From Coffea arabica (lineage: Eukaryota > Streptophyta > Magnoliopsida > Gentianales > Rubiaceae): 64,000 bases of DNA. Numbering within the stretch: position 1 is the stretch's first letter; every line of letters begins with the position of its first letter. The notes under the pieces are model-generated. The model worked only from the letters and a program-made list of their open reading frames with translations. It ran no database searches and had not been told where the DNA came from. The translations under genes were made by a program, and so were the position numbers. The stretch lies in assembly GCF_036785885.1 (NCBI RefSeq), contig NC_092310.1, positions 4,960,001 through 5,024,000 of the forward strand, given 5' to 3'. Shown here piece by piece: positions 45,193 through 57,034 of the stretch.

Positions 45193-46334
45193 TTGGGTAG
45201 TTGGGCGTGGTAGTTGATGCTGGTTGGGAGATGAGGAAGGAATGGGAGTGGACTTCTGGAGTATTTAGTCCACTGCTACGAGATCACGCTTTTTAGAGTT
45301 TTGTTGGAAATTTACATACTCAAGATTCATTTTAGGCAAAATCAAGACAAGTGACTGACAATTATCTAAGGATCAAACTCAAATTGAGGTTAATCTAAAG
45401 TTTTGACTTTGTGTTTTTGGTACTTAATCTTTAAAATTTTTGTTAATATAATCCCTCACACTTAAAAAGCATGAGAATTTTTTAAATAAAATAAAATGTG
45501 AATTAAACTAAATGTGTGCTCTCAAATTCCTATGAAAATCTCTAATAGTGTATTTTACATTGGCACAACATTATCCTTTTAGCCTAAAAAGTATTTCTTT
45601 CTTAAATTAAATTATAATTGAATAACGATACACAAATGATGTATAAAAATTTTTAAAAAAATTAGTGGTAAGAGGAAAATTAAACATTTGGATTAGCTGA
45701 TTTTAGGAGTATTTTTGAAAAATTGTACTGTAACAGAGTTTTTAGATTATATTTTAGAATATTTTAAAAAAAATATTTTAAAATATTTAAGAGTAAAAGA
45801 GTATCTAGAATATATTTTAAGATATTTTTTAAAATTTTTAAAAAAATTAAACTAATTTTTAAATTATCTTTCAAAGTACTTTTTAAAAATTTTTATTGTA
45901 TTTAAAAAATCAATTTTTGAAAAACACTCCCATCCAAAAAAAAAAAATTTCTTTAGTTGATACCATATATTTTCATACCATATATTTAGTTGATGGGAAT
46001 AAAAAAAAAAATTCAAAGAACTACCACAGTTAGGAGAATTACTATTTTCTGGAATAAGCTTTTTTTTTTTTTTTAAAAAAAGGTGATCAAGTTTGACACG
46101 ATATAATGCCTCGAAAATTGCAATATACAACAAGGAACCTTTTTTTTTTTAGTTTTATGGAGGGCCATAGGCCCATTACAAAGGAAAGAATCTATGAAAT
46201 GCACCTCCAGTAACATCTTGGCCCAAGAGCTCCCTAAAAGTCTGTGGACAATTCCTGAAACTAGTTAAACCATGAGCTAAACTCCTCCCCATTTTCACCG
46301 CATTGTCCACATTATCCAGCAAACTTGTGTATGA
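45193..46334. other. Isomerase 5' region and AT-rich repeats
   Basis: 45193-45445 is shared with 54702-54960 and is probably promoter sequence. 45700-45960 is extremely AT-rich, with phrases (GAAAAATTGTACTGTAACAG) like the foldback elements at 51820-54330. 46087-46180 resembles 48935-49030, next to the second receptor relic. Confidence 0.4.
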
Positions 46335-48779
46335 TTTACAAAGTCGACGGTATCAGCCCAGTGAGACTGTTATTGCCCAAGTCCAAATGATTTAGACATT
46401 CCAATTTTACTAATGACCTAGGAATGCTTCCAGTGAAGTTGCCGCTGCTCAGAGTGAGATATTTCATGGATGGGTAATTCATCCAATAGTCAGGAATTTC
46501 TCTTGATAGAAATTCTCTCTAAGATCCAGATAATTAAGATTTTGTCTTTTATTCTTCACCTCACACAAAAAGTGAGAAATATCTCCTGAAGACAAATTGT
46601 TGGAAAGTTCTAAATATGTCAGAGGATGAGAAATTAATTATGGTAGTAATCTGTTTGACTACAGTGTAAATATAAACCTCTAAAGTAAAATATTATATAT
46701 ACTGATAGTGTATACACTTAAGAATTGAATTTTAAATTCAAAATTTGTATAATTGTCATTCACCCAATGTCAACGTACGTTAATAGTGTACACACTATTA
46801 GTGTAGAAAAGATTAATCTAAATCTTTAACAATTTCAAAGATATTTGAATCTTACCGTGAAGTTGATTGTGATAAAGGTCCACGTAGTTTATTGATGCGC
46901 TAAACAACCAAGGGAGAATAGTATCTGAAATTCCTGTGGAGGACAAATTCAAAACATCAAGATTTTTTTGAGACTGGAGCCATGTAGGAAATTGAGGACC
47001 TAGCCTCCAAGAACCCAAATCAAGTATATCATAAATTGGGCGCGCCGAATCCAACTTGCACTTACTTTTAAGGTCAAGGAGTTCCAGATGCTATAAAGTC
47101 CCTTAGACTAGTCTAGTTTGTTTAGGTGATTCTCATTCACGATACCTTCCATCAAGTTATTATTGTTTGGATTGCTATTTTTTGGAGTTTTTATAGAAAA
47201 ATGTATTGTAACGATTTGATGTATGTAAGATAAAAAAATAATTGAAAATTATATTTACGGAAAACGTAGAAATTTTTCGGAGAAAAACGCCGTTCCAAAC
47301 AAAAACCTTTTCAAGTTTGGAAAGTTGTCCAAGACTTTTAGGAAGAGTTCCAGTGAGTTTGTTTTCAGATATATCCAAGTACTCCCAGGACGACAGTTTT
47401 CCTAGATTTGATGGAATTGAACCAGACAGAGCATTGCCTCGGAGTTCTAGTACCTCTAGACTTGTGCTGTTGTTTAACCACTTGGTCGTAGTAAGAATAT
47501 TATGACTTAGCCTAAGGACTTTTAGCTTGGTACAGTTGCCAACAGTGCTTGGAATTGGACCATTCAAGTGATTACAAGTTGTATCAAGTGTAATCAAGTC
47601 CTTCAATGGGAATAGTTCACTTGGTAAAGAGGAGCCAAGATTGTTAAAGATAGATCAAGATACCGAAGGCTGGAAATGTTGGCAATTGAACCTGGCATAT
47701 AACCTTGAAAGTCATTGTCGCTAAGAACACGTGAAACAAGGGAAGTTGAAGTGGATGATAGGCTTGGGAGAAAGGTAGAGAAGTCATTATCGGATAGATC
47801 AAAGATGCAAGGGAACTCCAATTCCAAATTCCATCCAAACAACCTTCGAATTGGTTGTTCCCAAGGTTGAAAGAAATGAGATTATTAAGGCAAGTAATCT
47901 CATCTGGTAACGAGCCATTCAAACCGTTCTCAGAAAGATCCAAGTGATAGAGAGAAGTCAAGTTCTAAGGACCTCTGATCCATGGAAATTCAAATGAATT
48001 CCCACTTAAATCAAGAGAAACAAGTATGGTAAGACCAAAAATCCATCTGGGAATGAAATGTCCAAAGCCATTTCCAGAAACATTTAGGACAGTAAGAGAA
48101 GAAAAGTTGGCGTGGACGAGTAGAGAAATTTGAACAAGGTGACGATAGGACAAGGATTACTTTACCAAAGAAGGGATCATATTAGTCATCTCTAGCCAAT
48201 TAGATGCTGCATTAAGGTCCCCATTAGTCATATCTAGGTGCTTTAGATTATAAATACCTACCAACCATTGCAAGTTATCAGCTTGGAGATCAGACATAGC
48301 CTTCTATGCTGAAGGTGCATAAACTTGATAGGATTCCAATCTGATAGGGAATCATTCCTTGAAATCCAGCTCCAAATAAATCTAGATACCTTAGACTTTT
48401 GAAAGACCCTAAAAAACTTGGAATCGTTGAAATCATTTTGACTTAGATCAAGTTAATGCAAATGAGTCAAATTTCGTAAAGAATAATTGATTTTACACTA
48501 AATGCTGATTTAGGATCACCACCATCATGACCGTGCTCAAACTCAGAGAAAAACTCAGCATCAATGAGATCATCAACTATAGGGGCAGAATTTTGAAGGT
48601 GAAGTTGAATCACATGGCCACTTTTTTTGCTACAAATAACTCCTTCCCATTGGCAGCAATCAACATTGTTGATCCAAGATGAGAGTCGATCGGAAGGATC
48701 TTTCAAGCCTTTCTTGAAGTCCACAAGGTAAAATTGTGGTGAGGAGTAAGAACACAAAGAAAGGGCTTGATCTACCCAT
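46335..48779 (-). pseudogene. LRR receptor-like protein pseudogene, copy 1
   Basis: Minus-strand pieces follow the order of a receptor-like protein. A signal peptide begins MGRSSPFFVFLLLTTILPCG at 48779. After a frameshift comes the LRR N-cap (LSSWINNVDCCQWEGVICS), then repeats such as LDLSENGLNGSLPDEI, LNVSGNGFGHFIP, LELRGNALSGSIPSNLG and LDISENKLTGTLPKSLG. The last piece before 46335 reads like SIPRSLVKLECLNHLDLGNN. Members of this class are plasma-membrane receptors for microbial patterns or effectors. Stops and frameshifts separate all pieces. A MITE interrupts it at 47161-47305, and no kinase domain is found. Copy 2 at 49040-50110 is related. Confidence 0.8.
47161..47305. mobile_element. 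Short MITE inside the receptor pseudogene
   Basis: It begins GTTTGGATTGC and ends GTTCCAAACAAAAAC, with the interior phrase GTATTGTAACGATTTGATG TATGTAAGAT shared with the element at 51014. The related copy 2 lacks it at the same place (about 49670), so it entered after the duplication. Confidence 0.7.
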
Positions 48780-49039
48780 GATCGTGTAAAATGTTGGAAG
48801 AAATACACTGCACTTCAACAATGTTGCAATAGATACATAAAGCGGGCAGTGCCCATCAAATTTTTGAAGCCTCAGAAAGACTCTGACTTGACTACCAACG
48901 TTAGGCTTGAAAGGCATAAACCACTTTCGCAGTGGAGAAATTTGACACGGTGTAATGTCTCAAGAATCACAATATGCAACAAGCATGGAGAAGTTTTATG
49001 AGTGTACTAGGGTGCTACACGTTAACAATTCCTTCTCTG

Positions 49040-50110
49040 CAGCAACCAAACTGATGGTCGACCCACGACAAGAATGTTTCTAATGAAGTTATACCCAAAA
49101 AGCCAAAAAAATGTTTTTGTTATTGCTGTCCAAACTCACGTATCTTATATTAGGATAATTCATCCAACAATCAGGAATTTCTGGTAGAGAATTTTCCTAA
49201 GATCCAGATATTTAAGAACTTGTCTCTCATTTTTTACTTTGCAAAAAAAAGTAAGAGATACCTCTTAAAAACAAATTATTAGAAAGGTCTAAATATGACG
49301 GTGATTGAGAAATTAATCGTGGCAGTGAGCCATTGAATCTGTTTGACCAAAGTATATACATAAGTCTTTTAACAATTTCAAATATATTTGAACTCTTATC
49401 AGGAATTTGATTGTGAGAAAGAGCCACGAATTCCTGTAGAGAAGAAGTTTAACATCTAAAGTCGTTTTGTGACTAAAGCTATGGAGGAAATTCAGAACCC
49501 AACTTCCAGAAAGCCGATCCAAGTTCTTTAGATTGGGTGACTAGAGCCATGTAGGAAATATAGCATCCAACTTGCACTTACTTTTAAGGTCAAGAAGTTT
49601 CCAGACGCATTAAAATACCTTAACCTGTCAGATTATCAAGTAGACTCTCACTCACAATGTCTTTCATTAAATTATCGAAAATATAAAAGACTTCAAGTTT
49701 GGAAAGCTGCCCAAGACTTTCATGAAAAGTTTCAGTGAGTATGTTTTCGAATATGAGTTTTTCTAACGGGTGTCCTATAAATACTCACTAATATACATAT
49801 ACTTTATATAACTTACCATGCACATACACATACTAACAATTACTACTTCTCCTATATTTATATCTTTTTCTAATTAATCCTCTTATATTTATACAATTTT
49901 TCTAATTAATTGTATATTTCTAAAAATCGAGCACCTGAAATACATTTTAACGATAAAGCACCCATTAGACAGATCATTCAGATATATCCAATAAGACCGA
50001 GGATGGTAATTTTCCTGAATTTGATGGAACTGAACTAGATTAAGCTTTGCATATGAGTCCTAATCCGTTTATTTTAACCATTTAAACACTAAGGTTGAAG
50101 TGCTATCTAC
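49040..50110 (-). pseudogene. LRR receptor-like protein pseudogene, copy 2 (fragment)
   Basis: The minus strand aligns with the C-terminal part of copy 1. MALSHNQIPDKSSNIFEIVK and SNRFNGSLPRLISQSPSYLDLSNN are LRR pieces near 49227-49427. Sequence at 49360-49760 matches 46840-47370 of copy 1. It lacks the N-terminal half and has several stops, and a MITE splits it at 49762-49979. Confidence 0.7.
49762..49979. mobile_element. Short TIR element inside receptor relic copy 2
   Basis: The left end TCTAACGGGTGTCC and the reversed right end TCTAATGGGTGCTT form inverted termini. The interior is AT-rich. Copy 1 has an uninterrupted match across the same place (near 47360). No target duplication is obvious. 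Confidence 0.55.
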
Positions 50111-50534
50111 ATCACCACTCGAGTTCTTTTCTTTTCTTTTGTCATTCACATCAAAAATAGATTGGACAGAAACTAAACAGGGGAGAGCACACAAAACCCC
50201 ATCATCACAAGTTGTCCCAGTACTTAGTAGATAATACTGTGTCAGCTTGTGAAGGTCAACCAGATTCCCTAAGATTGTAACAATTCACCCTCACAAAAGA
50301 AGAAAAAAAAATTGTGGTGGCTGCCCACTTTGGCTTCTCTACTAAAAAAAAAGGGAAAATAGAAAGCCAACAAAGTGTTTTTTTTTTTTTTTTGTTATTA
50401 ACATCTTTCTGGTATCTGGAAAATGACAACAGCCATCATGAGAGGGACCCCAAGAATAATTGCTCACAATGAGTAGACACAACTCACGGGTGGTTTAAAA
50501 TATTGTGAGAGTACCTATGACTAGTCACAACTTG

Positions 50535-50570
<36 letters not shown>

Positions 50571-51010
50571 GCGATTAGTTTAATTTATGTCAACAGTGAT
50601 TTCCTGTAAATTATTTTTGGGAATTAAAAGTTTGTCAAATACAAAATGTTGTATAGTAAATTTTGTTACATCAGATTTAGTAGGTGTATTAAGTTGACTA
50701 TTAGATGCTACTATGCTGATTAGTTAAGTTTAAACTTGAATGAAACGTAAAGAAAAGTTGTCGTCTTGTCGAGTTAGTTTGGCATTCATATTTCCACAGT
50801 ATTTTAACTTGCAAGTTTGGCCCACTAATCAATTAACTTGAACTTCTAGTTCTAGATTCGGAGTACCAAATGAGTCAAAAGAGAAGTTCTAATTAATTCT
50901 TTGAGTACCCTTTGCTTTTTGGATTACAAAATTGTTCCTCCATTTTTTTCTGTACGGAATTTTGTGTTCATCCCAAGTAAATATTGAAAACAAATAAATG
51001 AAATTTTAGA
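50111..51010. other. Intergenic, AT-rich with homopolymer runs
   Basis: No gene is seen. It has a T-run at 50380 and an A-rich GAAAA repeat at 50535-50572. Confidence 0.4.
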
Positions 51011-51013
51011 GCA

Positions 51014-51187
51014 TGTTTGGATTGTGTGACTTTATGAGTTTTTGGAGAAAAAATACTGTAGCACTTTTTATAGGTAAAAGGGTGATGTATGTGAGATAAA
51101 AAAAAATGGTTGAAAATTTTGAGAAGGAATATTCTCATGAAAACTTTAAAAAAAAATTCTGCAAAAAAATGCAATCCAAATAAGGTC
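51014..51187. mobile_element. MITE, same family as 47161-47305
   Basis: It starts TGTTTGGATTG and ends CAATCCAAATAAGG. It shares TACTGTAGCACTTTTT and GTGATGTATGTGAGAT phrases with other AT-rich repeats nearby. It is non-coding. Confidence 0.65.
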
Positions 51188-51820
51188 TTACTTTTTACTT
51201 AGTAGAAAAGATTACTATTTGAATTATAGTTTATTTTTTTACTTCCCACATTTCTTCACATCCTTTCTATACTTCAACTGGTAGGCTCAAGATTCAAATC
51301 CCAGCAGAGAGAAGTATTTGAATTATAGCTTAACTACAAATAGCTTGATATTTTTCCCATTTTTTATATGTCAATTTTAAATCAAGAATTGACATCAAAC
51401 TAACAACAATCACAAACAAGTATGTTCACTCTATTCTGTTTGCATATGGGGAAAAAATCTTCTGATAATATGTGATCTTCTTGTTGAAATATCATCCTAA
51501 TTGTGGTCCTATATATGCAATATATTTTTATTGAAATTGAAGGTTGTTCGTCAAATTTATAGGCAATTCTAGTTTATTTCAAATAAGCACTGGTCTAAAA
51601 ATTTGATATCATTGCACTTTTGTTATAGCTTAATTATTAGCATAGGATTAAGATAAGAATAGACGTAAATGATAGAGAGCTGACTCCAAAACATTTATGA
51701 TGAAAGTTATCTTTAAAGAAATTTGTAACGTGATCTATAGACAGGTGGCCTAGATCCTTAATGGTGAATTTAAAATCATTAAATCCACAATACCGCACAA
51801 CTGTTGCGAACAGGTTTACC
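51188..51820. other. Intergenic, no gene seen
   Basis: AT-rich sequence. At 51270-51300 GATTCAAATCCCAGC looks like a tRNA B-box and may be a SINE fragment. No other structure is clear. Confidence 0.35.
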
Positions 51821-51821
51821 A

Positions 51822-52457
51822 AACAGGCAATTGAGGATATTTTTGAAATATTTTACTATAATAATTTAGATGAAAAATTTTTAATGTAAATATTTTTAAT
51901 TATGTTTTTGAAAATATAATGTGGAATATTTTTAAAATTTAAAATTTTAATAAAATATTTTAAAATTTTATAGAATCTTACAACCACTCATCACTATTCC
52001 ATTCTTCCTTCCCTCTACCCTCTCCTGCCACCCCCTCTCCCCCTCTCTGGTCACGGGTCACAACTAGAAAATGGTCGCCACTCGCGACCAGAGAGGGGGA
52101 AGGGGGGCAGCGGGAGAGACGTGGGGAGGAAGGAGGAGGGGAGGGGAGGAAGAGGGAGGAAAATGGAGGAGGAAGAAGGGGAAGGAAAAAAGAGAGGAGA
52201 AAGGGGAGGGGAAGAGGGAGGAGGAGAAAGAAGGAGGGAAAGGAGGAGGGAGGAGAGAGGGGAAAGGGGAAAGGGCGGTGGGTGGTGGTGTGTTTTTGGT
52301 AGTTGGTGGTGGGGTATTTTTTTTTTTATATATTTGGAGTCGTTTTTGATGTATTATATAGATGAGGTGTTTTAGAGTTATTTTTATTTGTGTATTACTA
52401 TAATTGTATATGAAAAACTTATTTTTCAAAAATTGAGAAATCCAAATGAAACTTTAG
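51822..52457. mobile_element. Foldback element with polypurine core
   Basis: Outer parts are AT-rich with phrases (GAAATATTTTACTATAATAA, AATTGTATATGAAAAAC) that face each other. The centre has a short pyrimidine arm (52001-52049), a hairpin CTCTCTGGTC/GACCAGAGAG (52042-52098) and about 200 bp of almost pure purine (52090-52290). It is non-coding; open frames here are low-complexity. Confidence 0.55.
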
Positions 52458-52781
52458 TTTTACTATATAACTTTATCCTAAACACTATTGCGCAAATTGT
52501 TAATGACTTGTGAATGAAAAACTCAATCACTTGTACTTAGGGAATTGGATGTTTTAGATTTAAATCCCCTCATCTCTTCACCGCTTCTTAAGTCTTAGAA
52601 AAAAAATTTTAAAGAAAAAATACAATCAAGAACCATGATTACATTAATGTTAACATGTAAAAGTGACTACCAATATAAAATACTCGAATAGATTTTGGAA
52701 AAAAAAAAGAAAGAAAAAAGCTTCACGCTTTTTTTTCTTTTCTTTCCTTCATATTGAAACAGATATTTCAACAATAAGGTT

Positions 52782-53560
52782 CTTTGTGGATTAGATATTT
52801 TTGGAGCTATTTTTCAAAAACTTTACTGTAGTAATGTATGTGAAAAACTTCTCTTGTAGTTCTTTGTTAAAATTTTAAAAATTTTAAAAATATTTTTTAA
52901 AAATTGAAAAAATTCACAACCCACCACCGCCTACAACCGCTCTCTTTCTCCCTCCTCTCTTCTCCGCCTCCACTACCATCGCAACCCCTATCTCCTCCTA
53001 CTTATTCCTCTTCCTCCCTCCTCTATCCTCCCCTCTTTGGCTCCTTCCCCCTTTCTCCTCTTCCTCTTTCTATCTTCTCCTACTTCCCCCTTCCCTCCTG
53101 TCCTCAATCCTACTAGATCCCCTCCCTTCCCGCTAGTCATAACGAAGAGGTCACAATAGGTCACAACTAGATCAAGTCTGGTTATGACCTCTTGGTCGTG
53201 GTTAGTGGGAGGAGGGCCTAATAGGGTAGGGGAAGAGAGAGGAAGGGGTGGCAGGAAAGAGAGGGAAGAAGGGAAAGAGGATGGAGGAGGAAAGCGAAGG
53301 AAGAGGAAGGAGAGAGAAGAGAGAAAGGGCAGTGATGTTATTGGTAAAGGGAGGAGAGGGGTGGTAGCAATGATGGGTGGTGGTGGTGGGTGGGAAAAGA
53401 AAAAGTGGAAGGATTTTTTTGTATTTTTATAAATTGTATTTGAAATTATGTGTTTTCTAAATTGTTTTTGGAGTTATTTTTTTGAGTTTGTTACTATAGA
53501 CTCCACAAACAAAAAGAATTTGTGATTAAAAAAAAGGTAATCCAAACAAAGCTAACGTTT
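52782..53560. mobile_element. Foldback element with balanced polypyrimidine and polypurine arms
   Basis: The pyrimidine arm (52921-53137) and the purine arm (53203-53390) flank a central inverted repeat around GTCATAACGAAGAGGTCA / TATGACCTCTTGGTCG. AT-rich shoulders carry TACTGTAGTAATGTATGTGAAAAAC on the left. The right end, reversed, reads TTTGTTTGGATTACC, like other elements nearby. Confidence 0.55.
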
Positions 53561-53929
53561 TAATGCATTTGTATATGTTTGTTTACATTGATAATTGTAT
53601 TGAATAATTCAAACAACTATATAACATACCTATTTCATTTGAAACTTAGATAATAAATTGAATTTGCTAAAAAAAGAAAAATTATCGTTCAATCAATTTA
53701 ATTTACATATAGTTGTTTATATCTTCAAGGGATATCTAATTTGGTGTTTAGTTATCAAATATAAGTGAAAAAGGTCATGAAACCCATTATCAATTAATTA
53801 TTGATGTCATTAGATAGATGTCTCCTGCCAAATTTGAGATTGACTATGCAAAAGAGAAAAAGAATTAAAAATTAGTAATAGGAATAACTAAATAAAGAAA
53901 TACAAAAGGAAGAATAAAAGTTTATATAG

Positions 53930-54327
53930 CTTTTTAGTTAATTAATATTAAAATATCTAGTAATGTATGTGAAAAACTTTTATTATAGATTCAATCGAAT
54001 TCATATCAAATTTTGAAATATTTTACTATAATAATATATGTGAAAAACTTTTACTGTAGATGTTTTTAATGGCATTTTTAGGAGTATGTTTAAAAATATA
54101 TTTTGAGATATTTTTAAGATTTAAAATTTTAATGGGTATTTTTAAAATTTTATAAAATCTTACAACCATCCACCACTTCTTCCCTCTCCCTCCTCCCTCC
54201 CTCCTCCTCCCTCTTCCCCTCTTGTTTGTCATCTCTTTCTTCCTCCTCCCTCTTCCTCCCCTCCCCTCCTCTCCTCTCTCTTCTGTACCCCACTCTCCTC
54301 CCCCTCATCCCCTCCACTCTTTAAATG
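53930..54327. mobile_element. Half of a foldback element, ending at the isomerase relic
   Basis: The AT-rich shoulder (ATATGTGAAAAACTTTTACTG) and a pyrimidine tract (54172-54320) match the left halves of the two previous elements. No purine half follows. Instead the sequence joins isomerase DNA at about 54328. Confidence 0.55.
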
Positions 54328-54701
54328 GAGACTAGGATGGGTGTCGAGAGGGATATTCATAGAAGCCACCTGTTCTTGGGTTCGTTTTGAGGTGGGGACT
54401 CCGACAATGTCCGTGTGGCGAGGAGTTCTCCAAGCTTGGCAACAACAAAGACGGCTGTGGAGCCGGTGCCGAGGCCAAGGGCCATCCTGGATTTTACATA
54501 CTCGACGGCTTTGTCGGCAGTGAGCTTTTTCAAGTCATCTTGGGTGAGAGTAGTGGACAGGGATTTGATGGAGAATGAAGGGCGGCTGCTGCTGTGGAAG
54601 GCAACAGAAGCACTAGGATGGAGAAAAAGGCGGGTGCTTGCATTGTGGTGGGAGGAGAGGAAGAATAAAATGGTGATGGTGGTGGTGGCGGCCACGGGCA
54701 T
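54328..54701 (-). pseudogene. Truncated ribose-5-phosphate isomerase copy
   Basis: From ATG 54701 the minus strand encodes a copy of the isomerase N-terminus: LSSHHNASTRLFL, SSSRPSFSIKSLS, LTQDDLKK and GLGTGSTA. After about 97 residues a small deletion shifts the frame (TRTLSESPPQNEPK), and homology ends near 54328, at the codons for about residue 135 of the full gene. The catalytic DGAD and KGRGGALLREK segments are absent, so no active enzyme is possible. Homology continues upstream to about 54960, so a copy of the promoter was included; this was DNA duplication, not a processed copy. Confidence 0.85.
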
Positions 54702-54959
54702 TTGGGTGGTTGTTGGTGGTCGGGAGATGAGGAAGGAATGGGAGTGGATTATTGGAGTATTTAGTCCACTGCTACGAGATCAAGCTTTTTTGGAGTTTTG
54801 TTGGAAATTTTACATAGTCAAAATTTCTGATTTTAGGCAAAATCAGGACAAGTGATGGACAATTATAATATCTAAAAGATCAAAAATCAAATTGAAGTGA
54901 ATCTAAAGTTTTATTTTTGTAATTTTGGTCCTTAATCTTTGAAATTTCTTACAAATATA

Positions 54960-56460
54960 GAAAAACTAAAGACTTCTACTCCCACATTGAGCCACATGGC
55001 TGCGTTTGGGGAAGGAAGCCACTGTGAAAGATGTCTTTTGCCAATAATGGCCTCTAAAATTTGATCGCTTGTTCGGACAGAAAACCACTGTCGAGGGCAT
55101 TGCTGTCTATTTTTCCAAAATTACTACTTTGTCCAATAATAAAAAAAAATAGGCTCTCAAAATAGTAGCTCACTATTGAGGGCTGTTTCTAACTTTTTGA
55201 CTCCCATTGTTCTCTTCTTACTTTCTCTGTTTGGGTTTCTTGTTCCTTTTCTTTGTGCTTTAGATGAACAAGAATAGTAGTTGAACTGCTCTTGCACATA
55301 GGCAAGAATTTGATGATTTTTTACCCTAAATTACGCCTGCCCTTTTGATTCACACACTTAGTCTATCTCATCTTTCAAACACGAAAAATATATTTGTACA
55401 TTTCATTGTGTCAATTTTCAACTCTATTTTTCCTTCTCTATTTCTCTGGACTTTGTTTTATGTTCCTCTCTTCTATCATGTGGAAATGAAAGTAGTTAAC
55501 CTGCCAGTGCACATGTTGCTCTTCCTTTGTGTCATCTGTACTCTGAAAGAGTAAATTGTGGGATTTTTTTGGAGATTAGCTTTATTGCCCCTTCACAAAA
55601 CCATTGATTTTTTTCCCCAAAATTATGGCTGGCTATCCGATTATTCTCATCCATACTGTTTTACCATATCCCAACGTGGCATTCTTGCACAAAGAGTCAA
55701 CTTTGGAATATCATTTCTACCCAATTGTACTCATGATAGTTAATACAATTGCTAGGAATTTAGGTTTGTCCTTTTCTTTTCCTTTTCATTGGGCAGTTGG
55801 AAAATCATCACAAATGAAAAAAAATGTCTCGCAACCCATAAAGTTTGAGTTTTTACATTGGGAACAAATGGTGCTGACAAAAATTTTATGCTCCATCCAT
55901 CTTTTCCCATGCAACCTTTCTTGGTAAAGCTAATTACTCCTTTTTTTTCTAATTTTTTGCCGTATGAGTATTAAATAGTTTGGATAATTTGTATACTTTT
56001 AGGCTGAATGATAATTTTGTTCTTCATTTTATTTTGGTTGGCAAATTTCTTCAGGGGTTTAGTTACAGTTCAAGAGAATTGGTGCAAATGAGCCTTTTAT
56101 TTGGAGTTCACAAATTTGTATTAAGGAGTTGCTTCAATTTCAGGTCACTTTATTCTGTTCCTTCACTACACACTGCAATTTTTGTGCCTAAGTTTCGTCG
56201 TCTATTACTCATAGTTTTTCAGTTGTAGGCTCGTTTGGTTTCACTTATTAACTGAATGTATGCTTTATATGACTTTTTTTCCACATTTTGCCTTTTACTA
56301 TTTAATTAGTCTGATTAGTTGAATATGATAATTTCAAACAATTAGTTTGTGGCTTTGTATGTCTTGCTCAGTTGCTTTTATTTACCAGTTTGGACTTTAT
56401 AGACATAGCTTTATTCTTTTAATTAGCTATTATTAGTCACATTTCCTCACTGCTACTTTG
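54960..56460. other. Unassigned region
   Basis: No gene is recognised. Short open frames occur by chance in T-rich sequence. Near 55010-55090 a stretch reads roughly GKEATVKDVF..., faintly like a GRF zinc finger, but stops interrupt it. Confidence 0.3.
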
Positions 56461-56469
56461 ATTAGGATG

Positions 56470-57034
56470 AAAAGAAAATGGAATGCAATTAAAAGTTTTA
56501 GTTTAGTAGATAACTTGTTTGATGAATGTTATAATGCTAAGACTTAATTAAAAGGGAAGCCAAATAGCTCTCATACAATATTGCAATCTGAAGAGCTATC
56601 AAAAAATCTCGCTGCTTCTCAAGCCTATCCTGCTAATGCAATCGATATCCACTCTAATGCTACATATGCAGATATTTAGATGCTAGGAAATAAGACTCAT
56701 CTAATTGGCCACACTTTTCACTCTATGACAAACCTGAATAGTAACATGATCATGAAGAATCATGAAACTTACAGTAGTATAGTTGAGCCTGTTCCTAAGC
56801 ATCTATACTCTCTCAATGTTACATCAATCCCTAGATTAGATGGTTCTGATCTAAGGATCTCACATCAATTGAATTATGGTTAGTTTACATTAACCTGTAA
56901 CATCCTCAATGTTTACCTTACATTAACCTTAAATTTGTCCCTAGAATGCATACTTCTCACTTTGGGAGCTATCCTCAATCCAACAATGTTGATCTTAGAT
57001 CAACCTCAAATACAACATTCTCTTATGAACACAT
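56470..57034 (+). pseudogene. Unrecognised coding-like remnant
   Basis: The plus strand reads nearly open through MLGNKTHLIGHTFHSMTNLN, HETYSSIVEPVPKHLYSLNV and, in another frame, MHTSHFGSYPQSNNVDLRS, with stops between. Its amino-acid usage is protein-like and it is cut at 57035 by the next LTR. I recognise no family. Confidence 0.3.

Noticed and set aside
44663..45217. A 184-codon open frame on the plus strand
   Set aside because: It is the antisense shadow of the isomerase gene.
52064..53432. Several Gly/Glu/Arg- or Pro/Ser-rich open frames
   Set aside because: They come from polypurine and polypyrimidine tracts, which rarely contain stops. No protein is implied.
55010..55130. A GRF zinc-finger-like reading (GKEATVKDVF...)
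   Set aside because: The cysteine pattern is incomplete and stops interrupt it. The evidence is too weak to annotate.
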